In this document: positions 1 to 6,879 of the stretch, in pieces
Layout: each line of letters opens with the position of its first letter
How positions within the stretch are numbered: position 1 is the first letter of the stretch
NCBI GenBank assembly: GCA_020634495.1
Contig: JACKBR010000072.1
Coordinates: 1 to 17,407, forward strand
Source of the DNA: Ardenticatenaceae bacterium
GTDB taxonomy: Bacteria > Chloroflexota > Anaerolineae > Promineifilales > Promineifilaceae
Direction of reading: 5' to 3'
Length of the DNA stretch: 17,407 nucleotides
Made by a program: the position numbers and the translations under genes
The notes under the pieces: generated by a model
Seen by the model: only the letters and a program-made list of their open reading frames with translations
The model's database searches: none
What the model was told of the DNA's origin: nothing

Positions 1-155
<155 letters not shown>

Positions 156-2489
156 TTAATTTCTACCAATTTTACCATTCACATTAAGATTATGAAGTAG
201 CTCGTCAGCCTGGTTTATTTCATATCTCATCAACATGCGTTCAAATTGATCTTGCGCACTCATTGCCATATGTCTGGCATCTGCAAGTCTACCCTGTTTA
301 GCGTACACACGCGCCATCCCAAATTCTGCATGGGCAATATTTTCTTGCCGATAAACCTTCTTGCTGCTTTCTAAGGCGGCCTCAAAATAGGCAGCAGCCT
401 TCGCATAATCTCTTTGGGCCAAAGCTACGTTTCCCAAATCAATTTGCCGACTACCAAAGCTAATTTCTTTCCCTTCCCTTTTTAGAATATTCAAAGCTTT
501 TAGCAGTAACTCTTCAGCCTTCTCATATTCATTTTCCCGTAGTGCCAGTTTTCCCTTGGCTGATAAGAGAACAGCATCATCTTCTCCGAATGTTCGTACA
601 ATTTCATCAATAATCGACTGGGCTTCATCAAGCTTGTTTTGAGAAATAGCGATGCGCGCTCGTGTTGCTTGAATCAATGCCGCCTGTTCAGTATCCCCAA
701 TACTAAAATATAGATCAAAGCTTTTTTGAAGGATTTCATCAGCTTCTTGATGCTTGTCCTGTCTGTATAAGATCCATCCAATTGAGTATTGAACCTCAGC
801 CGTCGCCTTTATATCATTTGCCAGTTCTGCAACCTTTAGTGCCATTTGGCCATAGGTAAGACGCTCCTCCCAATAACCACGTGTTCCTAAAAAGAAGTAA
901 ATGCAATAAAACATCTTAGTAGCAAGTGACAACTCCTTCTCTTTACTTGCCCACTCAAGGGAAGCCAATATGTTTGGCAGTTCTGCCTCGAACCAGGGAA
1001 AACCAGATACATCACCCCAAGTTCCTCTTTCTTGACAGCTTCGCTCTAAATAATATTTAGCCAGGCGGAGGCGTGCTTCTTGCTCTAATGACGGACTTTT
1101 GGCGAGCTGAGCTCTGGCGAAGGAGCGACATAGGGGGTGGATGTCGTATCGTCTATGTATCAAGTCTAGCTCATCTATTGCATTGACCAAGGACATCTCG
1201 ACCAATTGGCCGATTCCCTCAACCAATTGCGAATTATTAACATTGCTCGCTGCCTCAATATCAGCTTGATCGGCTGGTGTGGTAAAGAGGGGTAATGTGG
1301 TTAGAATCGCACGTGCATTATCCGAAAGCAGGTTCCAAGAGCGTGAGAATATCGTTTCAAAAATAGCCCCTTCTGCATTCTGCAATGCACCAATAACTGT
1401 TTCCAGCGATTGACCTTTTTGTTTAATTTGCCCCGTTGCCCACTTGATTGCCAATGGTGCCCCACCGGTTGCATTATAGAGCGGCAATAAAGTTTGCTCA
1501 GAAGCACGTGCCAAAGCTTTCAAGCCAAGGCGTCTTCCTTCTTCACGCATGAGGGTCAGGGCATCATCTTGGCGTAATTTTTGCAGTGCGATCACATGCG
1601 CATTGCGTAACCTTTGTTCGCGTGTTGTAACTAAGCATTGAGAAGGCTCAGGTAAATCGTGTAAAAAAGTACGAACTCCCTCATCATGAATTGTCTCGAA
1701 GTTATCAACGATAATCAGATAGGATTTTGACTGGAGCAACTGGCGTAACTCAAGCTGCTTATTTTCAAGTGGGAGTTGGGCTATGCCTCGGTAATTTAAT
1801 GTGCGGGCAATGGTATCTACCAGATTGTTGAGTGTGAGCTCTTGAGCCTTTGCCGATGCCCAGACAAATCCATCAAAGGCAATTCCATCTTCGTCGAATT
1901 CTGATGCTAAACTGGCTTCCAGGCAAATATAGGCTACCTCAAGAGCCAGCGTAGATTTTCCAATACCACCGAAGCCCTCAATGCTAATCAGGTAATCTTT
2001 AGCTTTCAGTGCTTCAAGAACGGCCGCTTTTTCTGCCTCTCGTCCCACAAATTTTTGTCGTCGTGGCAGATTGTGTAAGATTTCTGGTGGGCTGAGGTGT
2101 GGTACAGGTGTTTCTTCATCCCATTTGGCGTGTGGGCGCAGGCTTTTTCCGGCAGCAATTAGGTCTGGTAAACGGCCGTTGCGATTCATAAAGGCTACTA
2201 ATTCTCGCGCTTTATCAACTTTACCATTTCCAGATAAGCTTTCGTAATCAATACCAAGATCAAATGATAAGGTTTGCAATTCGCTATCATTGAAAAGCAC
2301 TGAAAATTGATAGCGTAAATGCGCCAAATTAGCGGAATCCTGTTCCATCTTTGGAATCAGATTTATTATCTTTTTATTTGCTTCATTGACTTTTTGTCGC
2401 CTATTTTGAAGATAATCAATGACTTGAACAAGCCCGGCAATAATTCCAACAATGCCGCCAATTATTGCTAGTATAGTTAGAAAATCCAT
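156..2489 (-). CDS. Membrane-anchored STAND NTPase: EAD-like domain, NB-ARC ATPase, TPR repeats
   Basis: 777 residues. Residues 4-24 form a hydrophobic anchor, followed by a short coiled stretch. Residues 55-118 (LRYQFSVLFND, FDLGIDYESL, GKARELV-like and GRLPDLI segments) resemble an effector-associated (EAD) death-fold-like adaptor domain. The NB-ARC core has Walker A GFGGIGKST (172-180), Walker B LIIVD (258-262), a sensor-like TTR (288-290), GAPLA (343-347, the GLPL equivalent) and an MHD-like DIHPLCR (449-455). The C-terminus from about 540 to 760 is TPR-like (repeated A/G-x-x-Y/L helices), probably the sensor. Proteins of this build act as signal-triggered oligomerising switches, often in conflict or programmed-death systems; EADs recruit effectors carrying the same EAD type. 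No partner effector with an EAD is visible in the window. The gene is AT-richer than its core neighbours and sits directly upstream of mnmA. Family assignment is firm; the biological role is inferred. Confidence 0.85.
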   Translation of the reverse strand: MDFLTILAIIGGIVGIIAGLVQVIDYLQNRRQKVNEANKKIINLIPKMEQDSANLAHLRYQFSVLFNDSELQTLSFDLGIDYESLSGNGKVDKARELVAFMNRNGRLPDLIAAGKSLRPHAKWDEETPVPHLSPPEILHNLPRRQKFVGREAEKAAVLEALKAKDYLISIEGFGGIGKSTLALEVAYICLEASLASEFDEDGIAFDGFVWASAKAQELTLNNLVDTIARTLNYRGIAQLPLENKQLELRQLLQSKSYLIIVDNFETIHDEGVRTFLHDLPEPSQCLVTTREQRLRNAHVIALQKLRQDDALTLMREEGRRLGLKALARASEQTLLPLYNATGGAPLAIKWATGQIKQKGQSLETVIGALQNAEGAIFETIFSRSWNLLSDNARAILTTLPLFTTPADQADIEAASNVNNSQLVEGIGQLVEMSLVNAIDELDLIHRRYDIHPLCRSFARAQLAKSPSLEQEARLRLAKYYLERSCQERGTWGDVSGFPWFEAELPNILASLEWASKEKELSLATKMFYCIYFFLGTRGYWEERLTYGQMALKVAELANDIKATAEVQYSIGWILYRQDKHQEADEILQKSFDLYFSIGDTEQAALIQATRARIAISQNKLDEAQSIIDEIVRTFGEDDAVLLSAKGKLALRENEYEKAEELLLKALNILKREGKEISFGSRQIDLGNVALAQRDYAKAAAYFEAALESSKKVYRQENIAHAEFGMARVYAKQGRLADARHMAMSAQDQFERMLMRYEINQADELLHNLNVNGKIGRN

Positions 2490-2712
2490 GAAATTTGTAC
2501 CTGGATTGTTTTATGAAGTAAAGGACTGGCAAGTTTATCGGCCGTTCACCGAGAAAAATTACGAGTCAATAGTTAGCCTCACCACTTTATGCTTCGATTG
2601 AATTGTCAGCACAATACATGTTGTATAGTTAACTTGCGTTATCTCACTCATGATGAGCCTAATGTACATCTTTCTGAGTTTTTATCAAATGCTTTAATTC
2701 CATTAATCACGC
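2490..2712. other. Non-coding spacer between Nudix and STAND genes
   Basis: AT-rich spacer of 223 bp. It holds one near-copy of the window-wide octamer (TCGGCCGT, near 2538) and small dyads such as the one around ACAATACATGTTGT. I found no convincing promoter, terminator or small ORF with a ribosome binding site. Confidence 0.4.
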
Positions 2713-3384
2713 TCACTTCCAGGCGAAGTAAGGCTGTTCAAAGTGGGCCACGCGGGTTTGTTTGCCCAGGAGGCAAACTTCGCGGAATTGGTACAGCATG
2801 GCGGCGGTGGGCGCGGCAATCCAGCTTGTGCCAATGGGCATCAGCAGGACGGGGTGTTTGCTTTCGGGGATGTTGTGCAAGATGGGTGCATCGCCGCGCA
2901 GCAGCTCCGCCAGGGGGATGCGGTGGATGGATTGTACTTCGGCGGGATTGGGGTGTAGGCCGGTCACGTGGCCGCCCCACACCACCACCGGTTTGATGGT
3001 GAAGCCGGAGCGGGTGGTGTAGTCATCCAAACGGCCGATCACATTCTCCATCTCCAACTTTAGACCCACTTCCTCGGCCAATTCGCGCACGGCCGTTTCC
3101 TCTGGCGTTTCCCCCGCGTCCATGCGCCCCCCAGGCAAGGCCCACTGTCCTGCATGTTTTTTTAGTTTAACCGAGCGACGTGTTAGCAAAACGGCCGCAT
3201 GATCTTCACAACCGTCTGCAAAGGGAATATCAAACAGGTCTGGCTTGTGCGCCACGTGAACAATCGTGATGGCCACGGCCGCAGCCCGCTTGCCGTCTTG
3301 CAGCTTGCCCGATTGGAACGGAAAACAACGTAGATTTGTGGTGATTTCTTGGCGCAATTTGTCATTGCATTGCAGCTGGCTCAT
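2713..3384 (-). CDS. Nudix hydrolase, resembling the CoA-pyrophosphatase (NudL-type) group
   Basis: 223 residues from the ATG at 3384. The Nudix box is complete: G86-x5-E92-x7-R100-E101-L102-x-E104-E105-x-G107-L108. It is preceded by LLTRRSVKLKKHAGQWALPGG (67-86 region), which resembles the UPF0035 signature of CoA pyrophosphatases (LLTxRSxxLRxHxGxxxFPGG). Nudix enzymes hydrolyse nucleoside diphosphates linked to another moiety using Mg2+ held by the box glutamates. CoA or a related dinucleotide is a plausible substrate, but specificity cannot be read from sequence. A longer reading from TTG at 3432 exists, but it has no ribosome binding site and adds a non-conserved 16 residues; the ATG at 3384 also lacks a clear one. 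The C-terminal segment (about 140-200) is typical of Nudix proteins predicted to hydrolyse pyrophosphate bonds near a hydrophobic base. It is divergent to the LRR gene. Confidence 0.85.
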   Translation of the reverse strand: MSQLQCNDKLRQEITTNLRCFPFQSGKLQDGKRAAAVAITIVHVAHKPDLFDIPFADGCEDHAAVLLTRRSVKLKKHAGQWALPGGRMDAGETPEETAVRELAEEVGLKLEMENVIGRLDDYTTRSGFTIKPVVVWGGHVTGLHPNPAEVQSIHRIPLAELLRGDAPILHNIPESKHPVLLMPIGTSWIAAPTAAMLYQFREVCLLGKQTRVAHFEQPYFAWK

Positions 3385-3564
3385 GTGGCCAATGGTAGCG
3401 AATTTTTGCGTAACTGCACATAGATGATTCAATTTTAATTTGGATTTAACTGCTTGTACAAGAGTCGGTGAGGAAGAGTCAGGGAGGCGTTGTCTATATC
3501 GGGAATTCTTTTGCTACGCTGAAACAAGACATTTTCGCAGGAGACTTCATGAGCGCAAGCTCAA
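3385..3564. other. Divergent intergenic region, left part
   Basis: Together with the repeats to 3778 this forms a 394-bp gap between divergently transcribed genes (Nudix minus, LRR plus). I see no clear promoter consensus in the first 180 bp. Short ORFs crossing it have no ribosome binding site and no recognisable protein, so I treat it as non-coding regulatory or spacer DNA. Confidence 0.4.
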
Positions 3565-3663
3565 CACCATGAATGAAAATCAGCAGATTGCGCAGATTTA
3601 CCAGATTTTTCTCTGCGTTCTCCGCGTTCTCGGCGGTTAAATTATTTTCAAAGGAGACGACAC
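3565..3663 (+). repeat. Direct repeat copy A (CGCAGATT-type intergenic repeat)
   Basis: A roughly 99-bp unit beginning CACCATGAATGAAAAT, passing through iterated GCAGATT and CTCTGCGTTCTCCGCG, then GGTTAAATTATTTTC, and ending AAAGGAGACGACAC. It aligns almost end to end with copy B, 113 bp downstream. The unit contains internal short iterations (ACGCAGATT, TCTGCG) and ends in a Shine-Dalgarno-like AAAGGAG. Confidence 0.85.
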
Positions 3664-3677
3664 CAACTCTTGTTGAC

Positions 3678-3775
3678 CACCATGAATGAAAATCCGCAGA
3701 TTACGCAGATTACGCAGATTTTCTCTGTGTTCTCTGCGCTCTCCGCGGTTAAATTATTTTCGAAGGAGAAGACAC
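3678..3775 (+). repeat. Direct repeat copy B, carrying the ribosome binding site of the LRR gene
   Basis: A 98-bp copy of the same unit: CACCATGAATGAAAAT, three successive GCAGATT iterations, CTCTGCGCTCTCCGCGG, TTAAATTATTTTCGAAGGAG and AAGACAC. Its terminal AAGGAG (about 3763-3768) lies about 10 bp before the ATG at 3779, so the repeat itself appears to supply the ribosome binding site of the downstream lipoprotein gene. The reading frame through the repeat is open (IRRLRRLRRF) but low-complexity and is not considered part of the protein. Confidence 0.85.
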
Positions 3776-3778
3776 AGA

Positions 3779-5410
3779 ATGAGACGATACCTTTTGGTTG
3801 CTCTGACTTTATTGATGTTGAATGCTTGCACAGTGTCGGAGATGGATACAGTCACAGTTGTGCCGTCAGAACCGGCCCAGGTGGCCGCAGAAACAGTGAT
3901 TACCACCAATTCACCCAAACCCACCTCTGTCTATACCCCAACTTTAACAACTGAAGACACGGCCGATCTCGACTTCTCCACGACAGAGATTTCGCCATCG
4001 ACATCTTTACCTGACGTAAATGTTTGTAATGATGTCTTTGAAATCCCAATGTCTGAATGTACAGCGCTCGTTGCCATTTACCAGGCAACTGAGGCCTATG
4101 GTGAAAGCTTGCATGGTAAAAACTGGTGGTATTACCAGAGTTGGTTACAAACAAATAAGCCTTGTTCTTGGTATGGCATTACCTGCGCTCATGGGCATGT
4201 CACAAAAATAGACCTACAGTTAACAGCCATTCTCGGCCCGGTAAATTCAGAAACGCACAGGTTGGTTATATCAATGGAACAACCGGAAAATAGGGTGAAT
4301 TTACCTGCTGAAATAAGTAACCTGATCTACCTGACAGAACTTAGTTTACCGACCAGCATTTTGACAACCGTGCCGCCAGAAATCGGCACTCTAACAAGTT
4401 TAACAACCGTCGTCATAGGCGGTGATTTTAGCAGCGTGCCGCCGGAGCTTGGTAGTTTGTCACAGCTTACGGAATTAACCTTGTATGCCCCTCAGTTGAC
4501 CACGCTTCCCCCGGAATTGAGTCACTTAACAAATTTAACGGAACTAACCCTGGCAACCAGTGATCCCGCGGTTATAACGGCCGTTCCCACCTTACCTTCA
4601 GTCACCAAATTACATCTGGTAGGAAGCGCTATTGACACGTTACCACCGGAAATCGGCAACTTAGCCAATATTACCTACCTTGAAATACGCGCTGGGCTGC
4701 ATTCTTCAGCACTAACGGCACTACCGGCAGAGATTGGCAATCTGACAAACCTGGTACATTTTGAATTACACGATACATCTTTAGAAGCGCTTCCCCCAGA
4801 GATCGGTCAGTGGAGCAAACTGGAAAGCTTTGTATTAAGCGGCAATTTTTCACTCGCACAAATTCCCAAGGAGATTGGGAACTTAGTCCAATTAAAACAG
4901 CTCTCTATAAAAGACAGCCAATTGGGCGAACTGCCCCAAGTTCTGGGACAGCTCAGTAATTTAACGCATTTGGATTTGATTTTAACCGGAGCCAACGAGC
5001 TGCCGTCACAAATCACTCAGCTAGAAAATCTGCAACATCTCATGTTTGGCCCCGGTTTTTCAAGCGAAGGTGTCGTCGCAATTGAGCGCTTGAAGAACTT
5101 GACAAGCCTTTCCTTGGTCGGAGGAAATCTAAGCAATTCGTTCCCGGAAGTTTGGCATCTGACCAATTTAACCCATCTCGATTTGACTTCTACCGAAGTA
5201 ATAAACCTGCCAGCGGAGATTGGCCTGTTTACCAACCTGATCACATTAGCGTTGCCCAATACCGGACTGCACAACCTGCCACCAGAAATCAGCAATCTGG
5301 CTAATCTCACCACACTAGATTTAAGCGGCAACCCATTGAGCAGCCTGCCACCAGAAATATGCGAATCATTGGGCGAAGCGATTGAACCTGAGTCCCTTTG
5401 CACCCCTTAG
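3779..5410 (+). CDS. Leucine-rich-repeat lipoprotein (cell-surface, LPPEIGNL-type repeats)
   Basis: 543 residues from the ATG at 3779, chosen because AAGGAG lies just upstream and the protein then begins with a lipoprotein signal peptide: MRRYLLVALTLLMLNAC, lipobox LNAC with Cys17 as the lipidation site. A Thr/Ser/Pro-rich linker (about 18-80) is followed by a cap region with Cys pairs (SWLQTNKPCSWYGITC, 121-136) resembling LRR N-terminal caps. From about 173 to 527 there are roughly 14 leucine-rich repeats of 22-25 residues with the core LPxEIGNLTNLTxLxL. A C-terminal Cys541 may pair with Cys528 to cap the solenoid. Such proteins bind other proteins or ligands at the cell surface; the target is unknown. 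The frame is open upstream to 3686 but that part is the repeat. AT-richer than core genes. Likely an accessory gene. Confidence 0.85.
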   Translation: MRRYLLVALTLLMLNACTVSEMDTVTVVPSEPAQVAAETVITTNSPKPTSVYTPTLTTEDTADLDFSTTEISPSTSLPDVNVCNDVFEIPMSECTALVAIYQATEAYGESLHGKNWWYYQSWLQTNKPCSWYGITCAHGHVTKIDLQLTAILGPVNSETHRLVISMEQPENRVNLPAEISNLIYLTELSLPTSILTTVPPEIGTLTSLTTVVIGGDFSSVPPELGSLSQLTELTLYAPQLTTLPPELSHLTNLTELTLATSDPAVITAVPTLPSVTKLHLVGSAIDTLPPEIGNLANITYLEIRAGLHSSALTALPAEIGNLTNLVHFELHDTSLEALPPEIGQWSKLESFVLSGNFSLAQIPKEIGNLVQLKQLSIKDSQLGELPQVLGQLSNLTHLDLILTGANELPSQITQLENLQHLMFGPGFSSEGVVAIERLKNLTSLSLVGGNLSNSFPEVWHLTNLTHLDLTSTEVINLPAEIGLFTNLITLALPNTGLHNLPPEISNLANLTTLDLSGNPLSSLPPEICESLGEAIEPESLCTP

Positions 5411-5623
5411 CCATACGTTATGGTACTAACTTAAGACTTTGTGAAACGGCCGTTTTCAACCCAGAATAGACCTTCCCTTGTCATGTTGAGCGCAGCGAAA
5501 CATCCCCACGGCGCATCAATTACCAGAACCTGCCTTCGCGGGCAAGCGTGTCAATTATTGGCGTTCAGAGGGGTTCTTCGCTGCGCTCAGAAGGATAATT
5601 AAGGTTTGCTTGGGTACCAGAAT
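5411..5623. other. Convergent spacer between LRR and cysteine desulfurase genes
   Basis: The spacer contains a perfect 12-bp palindrome AAACGGCCGTTT at 5444-5455, which could fold as a small hairpin for either convergent transcript, and the inverted repeat pair at 5480-5597. No gene is supported here. Confidence 0.5.
5480..5597. repeat. Inverted repeat pair with TGAGCGCAGCGAA arms
   Basis: The left arm at 5487-5499 reads TGAGCGCAGCGAA; the right arm at 5577-5589 is its exact reverse complement, TTCGCTGCGCTCA. Flanking bases also match partially (GTCATGT.. and ..AGAAGGAT; ACATCCCC and GAGGGGTT). The spacer between the arms is about 77 bp. The arm resembles the dispersed GTCATTCTGAGCGCAGCGAAGAATC-type intergenic repeats I know from several phyla; that link is from memory and unverified. 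Confidence 0.75.
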
Positions 5624-6802
5624 TTACATCGTGAAGAGCTGGCTAACTTTGCGGACTTTTTCAACAACCGAGGGCATGGCCTGGATGACGCGCTTGATGT
5701 CTGCCGGGCTGTTTTGGCTGCCGACGGTGAAGCGCAAACCACCTGTGGTCCAGGCGGGGCCAAGGCCAATTGTTTCCAGAATGGCAGATGGCTTGGGATC
5801 GCCGGTTTTGCAGGCGGAGCCGCTGCTGGCGCAGATGCCCGCCATGTCCAGGTGCATCAGCAAATCGTTGCCGCTGAGGTTTTTCAGGGCGAAGCTGGCG
5901 TGGTGGGGCAGCCGCTCGGTGGGATGCCCGGTGAGAATGATCTCGTCGGTTGGCACGGCGGCCAGCACGCCTGCGATGAGCTGATCGCGCAAGGTGGTGT
6001 AGTGGGCCACGTGCGCCTCAACATTTTCCTGGGCCAGCTTGAATGCCTCGGCCGCACCGACGGCAAAAGCGACGTTAACCGTGCCGGAGCGACGGCCGTC
6101 TTCCTGCCCGCCACCCGTCAATGAAGAAATCAGCTCAATCCCCTCCCGCACGTACAGCATCCCCACGCCCTTGGGGCCGTAAAATTTGTGCGGGGCCATG
6201 CTGAGCAAATCAATAGGCATGGTGGCCATGTCCCAGCGGGTGGTGGCCGCTGCCTGCACCGCGTCCGTGTGGAACAAAATGCCGTGCTGGCGGGCCAACG
6301 CGCCAATCTGCTGAATGGGCTGCATCGTGCCAATTTCGTTGTTGGCAGCCATGATGGAGATGAGGGCTGTGTCGGGCCGGATGGCGGCGGCGACGTCGTC
6401 TACGGAGACACGGCCGTATTCATCCACGCCTAAAATTGTCAGGTCAAAATTGAAATGGTCGCGCAGTTGAACGGCCGTTTCCAAAACAGCCTCATGCTCA
6501 ATGGCGCTGGTGATCAGGTGGTTGCCCCTGTTGTGTTTACGCGCAGCCCACATCACGCCGCGCACCGCTAAATTGTCGCTTTCTGAGCCGCAGCCGGTGA
6601 AGACAATCTCTTTGGCCTGGGCGTTCATCAGCTCAGCAACGGTGCGGCGAGCTTCTTCCAGGGCAAATCCAGCGGAACGGCCGTGCGCGTGCGACGACGA
6701 CGGATTGCCGTAATGATCCGTCCAGAAAGGCACCATTTTTTCAATAATTTGGGGATTAACTGGCGTGGATGCGCCGTGATCGAGGTAGATGTGTGTTGAC
6801 AT
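5624..6802 (-). CDS. iscS: Cysteine desulfurase (IscS/NifS family, PLP-dependent)
   Basis: 392 residues, a normal length. It converts cysteine to alanine and carries the sulfur as a persulfide for Fe-S clusters and tRNA thiolation. Visible features: N-terminal YLDHGASTPVNP (6-17), YGNPSSSHAHGR (31-42), GSESDNLA (72-79), H104 stacking on PLP, D180 and Q183 in HTDAVQAA, the Schiff-base lysine K206 in SMAPHKFYGPKGVG, R238 in GRRSGT, and catalytic C331 in ASSGSACKTG. The Cys loop matches the IscS/NifS (group I) type rather than SufS. An ATG at 6802 gives the canonical N-terminus, but no good ribosome binding site precedes it. The gene is 77 bp downstream of a histidine kinase, with a 60-bp palindromic element between. 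The likely sulfur acceptor MnmA is at the left edge on the same strand. No iscU, iscA or regulator is adjacent. The function is confident; NifS versus IscS naming is not. Confidence 0.93.
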   Translation of the reverse strand: MSTHIYLDHGASTPVNPQIIEKMVPFWTDHYGNPSSSHAHGRSAGFALEEARRTVAELMNAQAKEIVFTGCGSESDNLAVRGVMWAARKHNRGNHLITSAIEHEAVLETAVQLRDHFNFDLTILGVDEYGRVSVDDVAAAIRPDTALISIMAANNEIGTMQPIQQIGALARQHGILFHTDAVQAAATTRWDMATMPIDLLSMAPHKFYGPKGVGMLYVREGIELISSLTGGGQEDGRRSGTVNVAFAVGAAEAFKLAQENVEAHVAHYTTLRDQLIAGVLAAVPTDEIILTGHPTERLPHHASFALKNLSGNDLLMHLDMAGICASSGSACKTGDPKPSAILETIGLGPAWTTGGLRFTVGSQNSPADIKRVIQAMPSVVEKVRKVSQLFTM

Positions 6803-6817
6803 ACGCTAGGACCAGAC

Positions 6818-6878
6818 AGGCCCCAAGGGTTTTGCTTGTTTATGTTTTGAATTTAGACAAATCAAACCCTTGGGGTCT
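6818..6878. repeat. 60-bp palindromic element, copy 1
   Basis: Stem of about 15 bp: AGGCCCCAAGGGTTT at 6818-6832 pairs with AAACCCTTGGGGTCT at 6864-6878 with one mismatch, around a 31-nt loop. On the plus strand the stem is followed by TTTTAT, terminator-like, although no plus-strand gene precedes it. Read on the minus strand, the loop contains GTCTAAATT and AAACA, shared with copy 2 read on the plus strand. It lies between the histidine kinase and cysteine desulfurase genes. Confidence 0.8.
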
Positions 6879-6879
6879 T

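Noticed and set aside
3565..3775. Possible CRISPR-like or tandem array
   Set aside because: Only two 98-bp copies with a short non-spacer interval and no cas gene; these are dispersed intergenic repeats.
3440..3954. Short plus-strand ORFs through the CGCAGATT repeats, and the upstream extension of the LRR frame to 3686
   Set aside because: Low-complexity peptides produced by the repeat; the lipoprotein signal and ribosome binding site place the real start at 3779.
5606..6124. 172-codon plus-strand ORF
   Set aside because: Lies antisense within the well-supported cysteine desulfurase gene; Gly/Ala-rich composition typical of a shadow frame.
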